Source of the DNA: Nemertoderma westbladi
Taxonomy: Eukaryota; Xenacoelomorpha; Nemertodermatida; Nemertodermatidae
Assembly: GCA_032718475.1 (NCBI GenBank)
Contig: JAUCBJ010005536.1
Span: forward strand, 59,593-123,592
Direction of reading: 5' to 3'
DNA: 64,000 nucleotides
Shown: positions 45,206-56,300 of the stretch, in pieces
Numbering within the stretch: the first letter of the stretch is position 1
How the letters are laid out: each line of letters opens with the position of its first letter
The notes under the pieces: generated by a model
Told to the model about the DNA's origin: nothing
What the model saw: the letters and a program-made list of their open reading frames with translations, nothing else
Databases searched by the model: none
Position numbers and translations under genes: made by a program

Positions 45206-46660
45206 AATTTTAAACAGGACCACATACATAGACAAGATACTAGTAATTTTAAACAGGACCACATATATAGACAAGGTACTAGGAATTTTAAACAGGACCA
45301 CATACATAGACAAGGTACTAGGAATTTTAAACAGGACCACATACATAGACAAGGTACTAGGAATTTTAAACAGGACCACATACATAGACAAGGTACTAGG
45401 AATATTAAACAGGACCACATACATAGACAAGGTACTAGTAATATTAAACAGGACCACATACATTGACAAGGTACTAGGAATTTTAAACAGGACCACATAC
45501 ATAGATAAGGTACAAGGAATTTTAAACAGGACCACATACATAGACAAGGTACTAGTAATTTTAAACAGGACCACATACATAGACAAGGTACTAGGAATTT
45601 TAAAGAGGACCACATACATAGACAAGGTACTAGGAATTTTGAACAGGACCACATACATAGACAAGGTACTAGGAATTTTAAACAGGACCACATACATAGA
45701 CAAGGTACTAGGAATTTTAAACAGGACCACATACATAGACAAAGTACTGGGAATTTTAAACAGGACCACATACATAGACAAGGTACTAGTAATTTTAAAC
45801 AGGACCACATACATAGACAAGGTACTAGGAATTTTAAACAGGACCACATACATAGACAAAGTACTAGGAATTTTAAACAGGACTACATACATAGACAAGG
45901 TACTAGGAATTTTAAACAGGATCACATACATAGACAAGGTACTAGGAATTTTAAACAGGACCACATACATAGACAAGGTACTAGGAATTTTAAACAGGAC
46001 CACATACATAGATAAGGTACAATGAATTTTAAACAGGACCACATACATAGACAAGGTACTAGTAATTTTAAACAGGACCACATACATAGACAAGGTACTA
46101 GGAATTTTAAACAGGACCACATACATAGACAAAGTACTAGGAATTTTAAACAGGACCACATACATAGACAAGGTACTAGTAATTTTAAACAGGACCACAT
46201 ACATAGACAAGGCACTAGGAATTTTAAACAGGACCACATACATAGACAAGGTACTAGGAATTTTAAACAGGACCACATACATAGATAAGGTACAAGGAAT
46301 TTTAAACAGGACCACATACATAGACAAGGTACTAGTAATTTTAAACAGGACCACATACATAGACAAGGTACTAGGAATTTTAAACAGGACCACATACATA
46401 GACAAGGTACTAGGAATTTTAAACAGGACCACATACATAGACAAGGTACTAGGAATTTTAAACAGGACCACATACATAGACAAAGTACTAGGAATTTTAA
46501 ACAGGACCACATACATAGACAAGGTACTAGTAATTTTAAACAGGACCACATACATAGACAAGGTACTAGGAATTTTAAACAGGACCACATACATAGACAA
46601 GGTACTAGGAATTTTAAACAGGACCACATACATAGACAAGGTTCAAGGAATTTTAAACAG
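45206..46660. repeat. 39-bp satellite, about 37 copies
   Basis: The unit is AATTTTAAACAGGACCACAT + ACATAGACAAGGTACTAGG. Length 39 equals 13 codons, so open frames run through it on both strands (ILNRTTYIDKVLG on +, MYVVLFKIPSTLS on -). They are repeat artefacts. Single-base variants (GTACTAGTAA, GTACAAGG) recur in a patterned order, suggesting multi-unit amplification. Six more units lie at 60826-61055. Confidence 0.95.
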
Positions 46661-46663
46661 GAC

Positions 46664-47823
46664 TGTTTGCGCTTTTAAGACCTTTGACAGTTTAACCTGC
46701 CAAATTAGGATGTCTTTTAGATGATATATAGTCTTTAGCCTATGACGAGTATTTGATACACTACATTAGCCGAAGCCAGTCTATGCGCAATCATTCACCC
46801 GCTGGATATACCCGGGAGACTGAATTCGGAAGCTTAATGATTGATGGTGTAAGCCTACCGTATTATTCGACTGATCGTAATATATAATCTCTGACAAATA
46901 TTATTCACTTTCGGGAAATATTAACAGTTCCTTTAGGACGTGGCGCTCTAAATATGTAAACAGAGTTATGACTTAAACTAGACGCAATGAGATGGCTATA
47001 GATTCACGTATATGGCGCATTCTTTAGGAGATGCTTTGTTATCAGTCACAATCATACACAATGCTGCACAATGCTGCACACCAATCTGCCGACCTTCACT
47101 AATTTTAGTCACATACAAAGAGAATAACAGACAATGCATGTAGGGCCTATAAAATAGCATTAGATTCACTTCACGCCACTTAACATAAGTCGCAATCGTT
47201 TATCTGTAACCGGTCTCTCTAACCTTTAGTATATCAAGAAGATTGGGGTGTCTGACTATTGATCAGTATTCCAAATATAATCTTCCATCAACAAATATAA
47301 TGAATAACCGACAGCAAAGCAGTAATGTTAAGTAAGATATGCATGATATGTTTAGTTAGTTGAGATATGAATTGCATTGATAACAGATATACGTTCTATA
47401 ATTAAGCCTACTAATGTAAGACTAAAGACTGAAACATGGAGGTGCCAAAAGCCGGTGTTCTTAGGCTCTGGGCAAAAACATAACACTGAATTCCTGAGTT
47501 TCTGTATCCACCTCCAACACAGAGACAAAAAACGCTCTGATTGGTCGACCGAACAACGAGAGAACAAAGAAACAAAGAAATGTCGACGTGGCAATATCAG
47601 CTGTTAGCCGTCGTCATGGTAGCGACACTGTTTTCAAGAGTATCTAGCTTATTGCGTCACGAAATTGCGGATTATGTCCTCTAAAGTACAAATACAGAAG
47701 AAATGGCTTTTATGTCCTCTAAAACACCAGTACAGCAAGGACACGGCCTTTTTATGCCTGGTAAACCAACCACAGAGTACTTTACGGGGAAAATAACCGG
47801 CTAATTACGCAAAAGCTTTTACA
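46664..47823. repeat. 1.16 kb duplicated unit, copy A
   Basis: Nearly identical to 59666-60825, with about ten differences noticed. It starts TGTTTGCGCTTTTAAGACC and ends GCAAAAGCTTTTACA; the two ends are weakly inverted. No convincing gene: short frames of 76-80 codons occur on both strands around 47352-47607 and 60354-60609, but they overlap each other and lack family resemblance. The left edge touches the 39-bp satellite. Confidence 0.9.
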
Positions 47824-47901
47824 CCACTCCCAGAAAATGGGATTTAAGTCTATAAAATATAACAAATCACAGTTTCTAAAATATAAAGATACTCTAAACA
47901 G
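47824..47901. other. 3' flank of the unknown protein family copy 2
   Basis: A short AT-rich stretch between the 1.16 kb unit and the stop codon of copy 2. Nothing else is seen. Confidence 0.4.
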
Positions 47902-48030
47902 TTAGTCTTTCTTACGCAGACGACGTTTACGCAGTTTTTTAAGGCTAGCAAGAGTCCTTTTCTCTTTGGGGCGAGCCACCTTACTAGGAGGGCTATAAAT
48001 CCTGGGTGAAGGGTGCAATATGATTGCATC

Positions 48031-50311
48031 TACTAGGATCGGCATGCTGCATTAAAGCTGCATTTTTAAGAATGCTGTGCCGGCTTGTCAACAAAATTGC
48101 ACCGCCACAACTCCCTATCACCCATGACATTTGCTAGATCATCCGCATCTTTAAGGCCAGTGTCCTTTAAGATGCGTCTCAAGAAAGTCATGGGCTGTCC
48201 ACCATGCTTATTCACTCCATGAGGCTGCCAAAGTACAAGATTATGCACTGGCTGGTCCTCACGGCGAAAGCAATGTCCTGCAAAGCGGAGGCGATTTTGT
48301 TCTAGTGTCAAGCTTGGGGGAACCAATGAGACACCTCCAATGTTATATAGTGTCTGGTTGGAGATGTGTGCATTGTACTTGACACAATGAACCCGGCGTA
48401 GCATTCTTGTGAATGTGCCATCCAGAGATTTGGTGTCCTCAGCAGTTAGAGCCCAGCATGGACTCCCGTAGAGGAGTACTGGAACTACTGCTGCTCTAAA
48501 TAATCGGACCTTAAGTTTCCGATTAATTCTCGGTGACTTCCAAATCCTGGAAAGCCTATTCAAGGCTGCCCATGCCTTTCCCTTACGTATTCGAAGGTCC
48601 TCACCTGACTTCCGGATCCATGATCCCAGGTAACAGAAGTCGTCCACATGCTCAAGCATACCATCCTTTGAGCTTATGCTCATCCGATCAGAGACTTGCT
48701 GAGGACTTTCAAAGTTAACTGTCAGAATTTTGGTCTTTCTGGAGTTAATAAAAAGACCAACACTAGAAGCAGCATGTTCTAATGAGCTGAGGAGCCGTTG
48801 GGCTCCCTCTAATGATTCTGAGAGTACTCCTAAGTCATCAGCAAAGTCTAGATCAGTTAGGTACTTGGCAGGATTTCCTCGACTTCTGGAGCCAGTAGGT
48901 GGAGTTATCATCACCCCATCATCATTATAATGATCTAAGGACATGCGTAGAACATAGTCAACCACAATAATGAACAAGAATGGTGCAAGTGTGTCTCCTT
49001 GGAGGACGCCCCATAACACTTCAAATGGTTCTGTGTCACCATCAACAGTAGACACAAATGTTGTCGAACCATCGTATACTGATCTGATTGCTGCAATAAT
49101 TTCATCAGGAATCCCATATAATGAAAGTATGGTGAACATATGTGAGCGAGAGACTGAATCAAAGGCCTTGAAGAAGTCAACAAAGATAACAGCCAGATGC
49201 CTGTCTTTCTTTTTTGATAACTCTTCAATTATCCTTCTAAGTGCCAAAATGGGCTCCATGGTCCCACGACCTTTACGGAACCCATTCTGATTTCCACGGA
49301 GCAGTCTCTCAATGGGATCCCTGATGCGATTTAATAGAATCCTATTGTATAGCTTTGCAGCAATCGAGATCAATGAGATTCCCCGAAAAGAACCATAGAG
49401 TGTTAGGTTGCCCTTCTTGGGAACTGGCACCAACTTATTTGTTTTCATTTCTTGTGGGACTCTTGTTGTTCGGTACATGTCTACTATGATGGGATAGATG
49501 AGCTTTAAACACTCAGGTATTTTAAAGACCTCAGGGGGAACACCATCTACTCCACTGGCACGATTGGTCTTAATGCTCTTTGCAGCAGCCTTCACTTCTG
49601 CAAAGGAGATATCGCCAATGGGAATATCTGGGAGTACAGACTCAGACACTTTTACTTCTATAAAGTTATCAGGCAATACCCTGTCATTATTGAGGAGCTT
49701 TTCAAAGTGGGCTTTCCAACCATTGAGGCAATCGGCTGGTGATTCAGCCTTAACCTTGGTGGTTGGTTGGCTTTTCCGCCCAGTAAGCAGATTGATCGAT
49801 TTCCATGCCTGGGATGATTGCCTGCTGTCGTCAGCATCATTGATGGCATCAACCTGTTGGTTTATTAGCTCCTGTAGATTAGCAGAGTACTGCCTGTTCA
49901 GGGACCTAGAAGCAGCCTTAACTGCATTCTTGGCCGCTGTAGTCTGTTTGAGTCGGGACTCTTTCTGCGCCTTATGAAGGTCATTTCGGCACTTCTGAAT
50001 TTTGTTGTCAGTCCAGGGGGCCCTTTTCTTGTTTCGAGGGTATACAGGAACTGTTTCTGCAGCTGCTAACTTAACTGCTTCTGTAAAGGCAGTATAGCCC
50101 TCACAGTGATCTGCCGCCTCAGAGGCAAGAGCCTCATACCTGTTGCTCAGCTGTAGTGTGAAGCTGGATCTCACACTTGGCTGTTGCAACAGAGAGGACC
50201 AGTCATGCCGCGGCAAGGCAGATTTCGTTGTTCTGCTAGCACGCAGACTAAGTCTTACCTTGGCCACAATAAGGCGGTGATCACTGGAGAAGGGTCGAAG
50301 TGTAAACCTTC
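48031..50311 (-). mobile_element. LINE family A copy, 5' truncated, with 10-bp TSD
   Basis: TGATTGCATC flanks it at 48021-48030 and 50312-50321. The 3' end has a single TAG unit before AGGATCGGCATGC-type sequence (on +), like the full-length copy. The 5' truncation is at about 50306, in the endonuclease C-terminal region, with five extra bases (50307-50311) at the junction. It is inserted within the coding sequence of the unknown family copy 2, so it post-dates that gene. Confidence 0.9.
48066..50267 (-). CDS. LINE RT fragment, open reading frame intact
   Basis: A 733-codon open frame equal to the last two thirds of the full-length LINE product, beginning at AKVRLSLRAS after the endonuclease SDHR motif. 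RT motifs VDFFKAFDS, GVLQGDTLAP and DLDFADD are intact, as is the C-terminal LRFAGHCFRRED block. It lacks the endonuclease and promoter, so it is not autonomous. Very few differences from 30492-33788 are seen (for example NRKRAP to NKKRAP). Confidence 0.85.
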   Translation of the reverse strand: MAKVRLSLRASRTTKSALPRHDWSSLLQQPSVRSSFTLQLSNRYEALASEAADHCEGYTAFTEAVKLAAAETVPVYPRNKKRAPWTDNKIQKCRNDLHKAQKESRLKQTTAAKNAVKAASRSLNRQYSANLQELINQQVDAINDADDSRQSSQAWKSINLLTGRKSQPTTKVKAESPADCLNGWKAHFEKLLNNDRVLPDNFIEVKVSESVLPDIPIGDISFAEVKAAAKSIKTNRASGVDGVPPEVFKIPECLKLIYPIIVDMYRTTRVPQEMKTNKLVPVPKKGNLTLYGSFRGISLISIAAKLYNRILLNRIRDPIERLLRGNQNGFRKGRGTMEPILALRRIIEELSKKKDRHLAVIFVDFFKAFDSVSRSHMFTILSLYGIPDEIIAAIRSVYDGSTTFVSTVDGDTEPFEVLWGVLQGDTLAPFLFIIVVDYVLRMSLDHYNDDGVMITPPTGSRSRGNPAKYLTDLDFADDLGVLSESLEGAQRLLSSLEHAASSVGLFINSRKTKILTVNFESPQQVSDRMSISSKDGMLEHVDDFCYLGSWIRKSGEDLRIRKGKAWAALNRLSRIWKSPRINRKLKVRLFRAAVVPVLLYGSPCWALTAEDTKSLDGTFTRMLRRVHCVKYNAHISNQTLYNIGGVSLVPPSLTLEQNRLRFAGHCFRREDQPVHNLVLWQPHGVNKHGGQPMTFLRRILKDTGLKDADDLANVMGDRELWRCNFVDKPAQHS

Positions 50312-51742
50312 TGATTGCATCAGAAGGTGTAGGATTATGGTCGGGGTATCCGCCGTTTCGATATGCTTCTCCTCGAGCTGATTTTCCTCCGCTCGTAGCT
50401 GGATACGTTCATCCAAAAACTCTCGCAGAGAATGGGGTTGTCTAAGTTCGATATCTTCTTAGAGATTCTGGATTTCACAATCGAACTGAGATAAAGTCAA
50501 TTCGTTTATCGCTTGGACTTGCTGTTACAACTTACGTTTATCTGAACAAACGCAGGTTTCCTTTCTGATCTTTGTAGAATAGCGTTTAACTCGTTTGGTA
50601 CAACGTTCTCCGCCACTTTGGTGACAGGTTATATCGTGTTAAGCCGGGACGATGGTAAGGGTTAAACGGCGATATTAAATTTCCGCGTCCCAATCCGGCT
50701 AGGTAGAATGGGCTAATATCTAGGAAGCCCACAACTGGGGTGCCACCGACTAATTGTTCAGGTAACACTAGATCTTTGAGCAGTGAGTACAGCTCGGGAG
50801 GATCCGTCATACTAATAGGATCAAGAGTCTGAAGTCTCACTAGGGAATGAGGAGTTCTGATCGAGTATTCCGAAACTCTGATCATTGGTTTATTTAAGGA
50901 TCGTCTGAGTCGAACGAGCGTAGGTGATACATCGAACAAGTTTCGCTCGAAACTCCCGTAAGTATAGCGAGTAAAACCGTGTTTAAAGCAACGTCTCCGC
51001 GGATGTTTATGTCTTTCCGTTTGTTGGTTGGGTCTTGGGCATTCATCGCAATAATACCAAAAACGCACGTCTTGTAGGGGAAACGCGAGTGATCTTTCTC
51101 CAGCTTTGAATATTCCTCCATCCGTTCGAAGCTATCCGGTACAACAGGTAGCGATCGATCGGCGGTAAGATACATCATAGTGGAATAGAGCCGTTTGAGT
51201 TCTACCATGCGGTCATGATGTATACCTTGAGGATATCGAGTTTCTAGATTCTGTTGACTGGTAATATCGAGGTAGGTTTCTCTCAAGAATTCCAGGTATT
51301 TGGTGAAGTCGCTGCGTTTATCCGGCACTTCGACATCTGCACTTTCGAGTCGGTTTCGAATAGAATTTTCGTGTTCGAGTCTCAGTTTATCGTTCCGCTT
51401 CCGCTGGGTATGATATTTAAATAAACCATTTCCCTTTGGTGTCTATATCGTTCGTATCGTGTAGGTCGATAGGATGACCAGTAGTTAAGAAGTCCATATA
51501 CGTACCATTACGATGCGTATAGCGAGCGATGAATTTTCTACAGTCTAACCCACGCGCAAGTTGCTCCCGGGACATTGGCGGTTAGATATAACGACCATCG
51601 TCCTCCGTAGTAGTTGGACCAGCGTCGCCGCGTATCAAGCTATCAACAAACGCTTGTAAAGGTAGAGTATATTGTTCCCTGATACCAAGATCATCTTCTA
51701 TCAACTCAATCATATCTGCTATATAAGTTTATCCATATTATA

Positions 51743-51916
51743 ATGAGTTTATATTTAGGCGAGCGGGCGTCGCTGCCTACCCCTCTCTGCCCCCGGACAG
51801 TGCGAGATCCTCAGCGCTGGTGTACTTTCGCCGATGTGCCTATCGCCAACGTCGTAGCTGCACAACGACTACAACAACCAGCACGAGCCACTCCACCGTC
51901 CGTCCCAAAGGCTTAG
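51743..51916 (+). CDS. Short divergent ORF beside copy 2 (57 residues)
   Basis: An ATG at 51743, only 29 bp from the opposite ATG of copy 2, opens MSLYLGERASLPTPLCPR and ends PPSVPKA. Pro- and Arg-rich. Its start aligns with the + strand frame at 19063 beside copy 1 (GAGTTTATAT). Conserved placement in two diverged loci is the only support. The sequence has no family resemblance, and the similarity may reflect a shared 5' regulatory region. Confidence 0.3.
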   Translation: MSLYLGERASLPTPLCPRTVRDPQRWCTFADVPIANVVAAQRLQQPARATPPSVPKA

Positions 51917-53369
51917 ATATACTTCAGGTTCTTACTGGAGAGTTAGGGTTACTTTCACAATTGCGACTCGCTACTGTAAACACACCTTAGTAGTAACATT
52001 CACCTACAAACGCACAAATTCCACGTAACAGTCACAAATGGTACACATTCTATCACACATTCGGGTCATTTGTCCGTTAGTCAAGTGCCTTCCAGAATGT
52101 CACGTTGTTATTATGTATCCTTGGATACTAGCGGTGTGCTATTTATTCCGTATGCTATTCAATACGCAAGCCCTTTATTGTTCTTTTAACTCACTTCTAA
52201 TTCTAGCGTGGTTGTTGCCATGGTGACATTATGGAAAGCTAGCGGTAGAATTAGGGTAATTCTCATGCATACAGATCTGGGATGCTATTTAATAGTAATT
52301 CTTTAATTGTCAATATCCTCTCTATATATGATTTTATGAATTTTATCGGCTATTGACTATACATTGGAGATTCTCACACACAAATACACTTAATATAGTG
52401 AATCTCCGCTCCCATGATCTATTAATTAATGGAATTTTGGGAATGTTATAAATTGCATAAAATTGCAATTTATTAAATTCATTAAAGTATGAATTTAAAT
52501 TTATTCCCTGAAATTTTATTATTTGATAGTTAAATTGACACAATTTGATTCCAGAGCAGGTCTGGGGACATAGGATCCTTAATTCTATGAAAATTGTCTT
52601 TTAAGAGTATCGGTAAGTGCTACGATATCTTAATCGACTAGAATTGTTAAAGGATCTGAATTTTACAGATTTTGATTTATAGATTTGTAAATATTAAATA
52701 ATTAATATTTGAGATGGGCACCAATTTATTCCAGAACTTGTCTGGGGACGTTAACCACTGATTCTAGAATTTTGTCTTTCAAGTATATCGGTGGGTGCCG
52801 CGATATCTTAATCGACTAGAATTGCAGATGGTCAAAGGGTTTAACAGATTTATTTTGCGTTTTACGCTACTGTTAAAGGGACATCACGCTACTATATGTA
52901 TTATTTAATATACGGTATGAGAGCAATATCGCACGAAGCAATGTCAGTGTGAAGAGGCAAGTCGTTTCCAAGGTCTACCCAGAGCTTGGTTTAGCCGAGA
53001 CACGAGGATCTGAACTTTGCATTCCTAATACTCTGCCTACCAATAATACTTGAATATAGTAGGAGCTTTATTGTACTTTAATAAGTACGGATATTTCATC
53101 TTACTGTAGTCACGTATTTATAATATGATACGGACAGTAAGGAAAGAGAAAAAGAATTATTTCTCGCCGTCGCACTAAATATAATATATAAGTAATTAAG
53201 TAATAAACACTAATATATTGCACTAATCTACTAAATAATCACTAAATAACATTCTACTAAATAAAATTAAAGAAAACGATTATAATAAAATTACATAATA
53301 ATACATACATAATATAAAATAATAAAATAAATATAAAATAATGTAGTCACACACCCACTCCGTATGTTG
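51917..53369. other. Upstream region of copy 2 and 3' flank of the BEL element
   Basis: Words at 51980-52310 (CGCTACTGTAAACACAC, CTAGCGGTAGAATTAGGG, CAGATCTGGG) match the order seen at 19310-19600. A diverged direct repeat (52550-52690 and 52728-52860) shares GTCTGGGGAC, TTGTCTTT.AAG.ATATCGGT and GATATCTTAATCGACTAGAA. On the - strand, GGAGTGGGTG followed by TGTGACTACATT at about 53360-53335 looks like a polypurine tract and LTR start for the BEL element. No matching 5' LTR was found. Confidence 0.45.
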
Positions 53370-56300
53370 TTACGTTATGGAGTCCCTAGATATTTGTTGG
53401 ATTAGGGAGGTGGTCGTGGGAAGAGTATCTTGCCTTCCATAGTTTCCGGACAGTTTTCGGTCTCTTTCCAGTAAACATAAACGACCAGCTGGGCGATTGA
53501 GTGGTTGTGTTACTTTCTCCGCTCCCTTGGCCTGTCTAATCTTCGCCGGGTTAAGATGGGGAGGCCATTCATCTTCTTTACTTAGGAAGTCGGGTTCACC
53601 TAACCAGTCTGGAGTATCTGTAAGTTCTTGAGGAGTTGCTCCTCTGGAGGCGATGTCGGCTAGATTGATCGTCTCGGGGCAATGTCTCCATTGATCTACA
53701 TTGGAGTTGATGTCGTCATTATCTGAGGAGTATGGTGTTCCCTCAGTTGGGTCGTCAACTTCACTGCTCTCCACTTCCCGTTCACTTAATTGATATACCT
53801 GTTCTTTTGGTAATCTTTCCATAAGAGTTCTACGAGAAGGGCCAGTAAAGTACCAACCTACTCTAGTTCTTCCCGCATAAACTTGTAGAGGTTGCGGTTG
53901 AGCAGGCCGTTTCTCCAATGTCTCGAGCGCTTCATGCGCATTTTGACCGATGAGTATTTGGACTCCAGGGTAATCGGTGTTGAATCTAGGTATTTCAAAC
54001 TGCTGGGTGAAATCGTCCTCATCCCAGTTATAAGGTTCCACTTGGCTGGTCGCGAAGTTCTTTATCGCTAACATTTTTACTGACCTTATGCTGTGTTCTC
54101 CTAGTTCATCCTGGGGGGTGGACAACGCACCTACATAATAATCTGCGATTACTGTAGATTTCCAAACCTGCATAATTCCTGACATGTTTAGCTTAGTTCG
54201 GAACTTGGGTTGTCCAGCAAAGATGTCTTCGGCTAGTTCTTTGTCGATGAATGTTCCTGTACTACCGGAGTCAAGGAGGGCGTTCACTACATAACTCCTT
54301 TTAGGTCCGTGGACCCTTACCTGTACTACAGGAAATTCTCGGATTCCTACATTGGAAGGTGGTGCTTTCCAAGATGGTTGTCTGTCAGAAGTAGTTAGGG
54401 GGGGCTCGCTGTCGGTGTCTTTTTCATACGTAAGTGCTCGATACACTGCGGTATTTGTTAGGTAACAGGATTCGTTTTCGTCGGAGAATTCGTCCGTATA
54501 GAATCCTTCCATCTCAGAATATTGGTCAGTGTCGTTCACATCACTGAATTGGACATGTAGTTCGGACTCACTTACCTGACTCGGGCTGTTTCGTTCGAAT
54601 TCCGTGTGCAACAAGATATGATGTTTTGCGCCGCACTTTGCACACCTTACGTCGGAGTAACAGGTTCGCCGTTGGTGTCCTCGTCTGAGGCAATTATAAC
54701 ACAACCGCTTATCCCACATGACTTCACGTCTGTCCTTTAGTGATTTCCTCAGGAATTCATCACACGCACTTAAACGGTGGGGCCCATCGCACAGCACACA
54801 TTTGGGCTTGATGTTACTTACTTTAACATGTGCTGTGTGGTGCACGTTCGTTCTTTCCTCGGGCTTTCTCACCTGAATTCTCTTGGGAGACGTAGGAGGA
54901 GTTTTTCTTACCTGTTCTCTCCTGTCATTGGTTCGAGACTTGAATTTACTTACCTGGTCTTTAGGCGTTTTATTGACATAATAAGATCTTTCAGTGTCTT
55001 TCCCGCTATCCTCTCCTTGAGAAGTCTGGCTTTCGCCATCGTCTGTATAACACACTGGTGTTACCCTTCTCCTAGAAACGGGTTTCTCACTTACCTTGTT
55101 TTCCAGTGTCTTCTCTCTGGACTGCCTTAGGAGCTGTAATTTCACTTCTCCATCTAAGAATGACATGAGATCAGCCATGGTAGGGTCTCGTCGTTGTTGT
55201 TCCATCATATATAACACTTTCTTGTCCCAGCGTGTACCTACTCCACCCTTGGGCAAAGTAGATGCTAAGGCTCCTACAACCATAGAATTCTGGTATTCAT
55301 GAGACTTACCTAGCCAATCTAATTGTCTACAGATCTCCTGAATCTCATCGGAAAACTCTATAATCCCGCTGCTAAGAAACTTTCGGGGCGCCATTAATTT
55401 TGCATACAAATACCTAGCTATGTTATTCCTATTACCATACCTGATGTTTAGTGTATCCCAAACTTGTCTTAATCCGTCTGGATGTCCAATAAACTTTAAC
55501 GCCATTAACTTGGGAGATCCTTCCAAGCACTCGATGAGGAATCTAAGTTTCTCTCCATTAGATAGTACAGAGTTCTGTATGTTATCTTTATAATATTCAT
55601 TAAAAGGTAACCATTTCATCTCATCTCCATTTAACTTGACTATCTCTCCCACCTTTACTGCTTGCCGGGCTTCGGTTCTAGCCATTTGACGCGTAAAACT
55701 TTCTTGGGCCATCGTGTTATTTAATATCGAGTTATCGGTATATAAATTTCTCGGATTATGATCCGGTCTATAGGGAATATCATTATCAACAGGTCTATAA
55801 TTACCCTTAATAGGGTTCACTATAGGAGTTTCTACTTCGCTAGCAGTATATATGCGTGTAGGCTCCACACCTTGCGCATGAGATACTTCAGACCTAACAG
55901 GTTGACACATTGTTACAGGGGGTAGTGGTATACCCCTTTGTGTATTTACTAATTTATCGCGTTCTAGCGCGATACTTTGCTGCACTTCTTGCAACTCTAA
56001 CCTACTTTCCCTTACTGTGCCCTTGAATTGCTGAACGGTCTCCTGCATCTGTCCGAGCAGGAGATCCATCCCCCGTCGTCTCTCATCCACCCATTCGACC
56101 GCCGAAGCGGGAGTCGCCAACGTTGTAGCGGGTGGACGAGGGACAACGGGCGACAAATCATGAATATTTCGCTCGGAGTCCAGGGCATGAACTGTCTCAT
56201 GGGCTGTTCTGCTGGGCACAGGTAGCTTGGTGCTGTGCAGAGGGAATTTAGAGGTAGGTTCAGGGAGTGCAGGTGTCTCTACCACCAAAAGGGTGGCTTC

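Larger units (their letters stand above)
47902..51713 (-). pseudogene. Unknown protein family, copy 2 (about 510 codons, split by a LINE)
   Basis: On the - strand an ATG at 51713 (MIELIEDDLG) starts the reading. It contains FIARYTHRNGTY and GHPIDL, matching copy 1 at about 18.8 kb. A stop interrupts it at about 51585 and a frame break at about 51425. It continues with YLEFLRETYLDITSQQNLE (51300-51240), then in another frame GERSLAFPLQDVRFWYYC (about 51100) and VVGFLDISPFYLAGLG (about 50710). Sequence 50560-50330 is weakly coiled-coil-like (REFLDERIQLRAEENQLEE). A 2.28 kb LINE sits at 48031-50311 between TGATTGCATC duplicates. Beyond it the frame resumes with SPPSKVARPKEK and ends in a very basic tail (RKRRLRKKD) at 47902. 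Shared landmarks and basic tail identify the family. Function is unknown; a Gag-like or viral-like structural protein is one possibility, not shown. Confidence 0.55.

Noticed and set aside
45197-46639. A 480-codon repeat protein on the - strand (MYVVLFKIPSTLS repeats)
   Set aside because: The unit is 39 bp (13 codons), so every frame without a stop in one unit stays open. Several frames on both strands are open, with no flanking gene signals.
47352-47607. Conserved 76-80 codon genes in the 1.16 kb unit
   Set aside because: The frames overlap on opposite strands. Near-identity of the two unit copies is recent duplication and not evidence of selection.
47965-47985. GGGGCGAGCCAC as an end of the ACACGTTCGTGGGG repeat family
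   Set aside because: It falls inside the coding tail of unknown-family copy 2 (KVARPKEK), and the terminal ACA is missing; probably coincidence.
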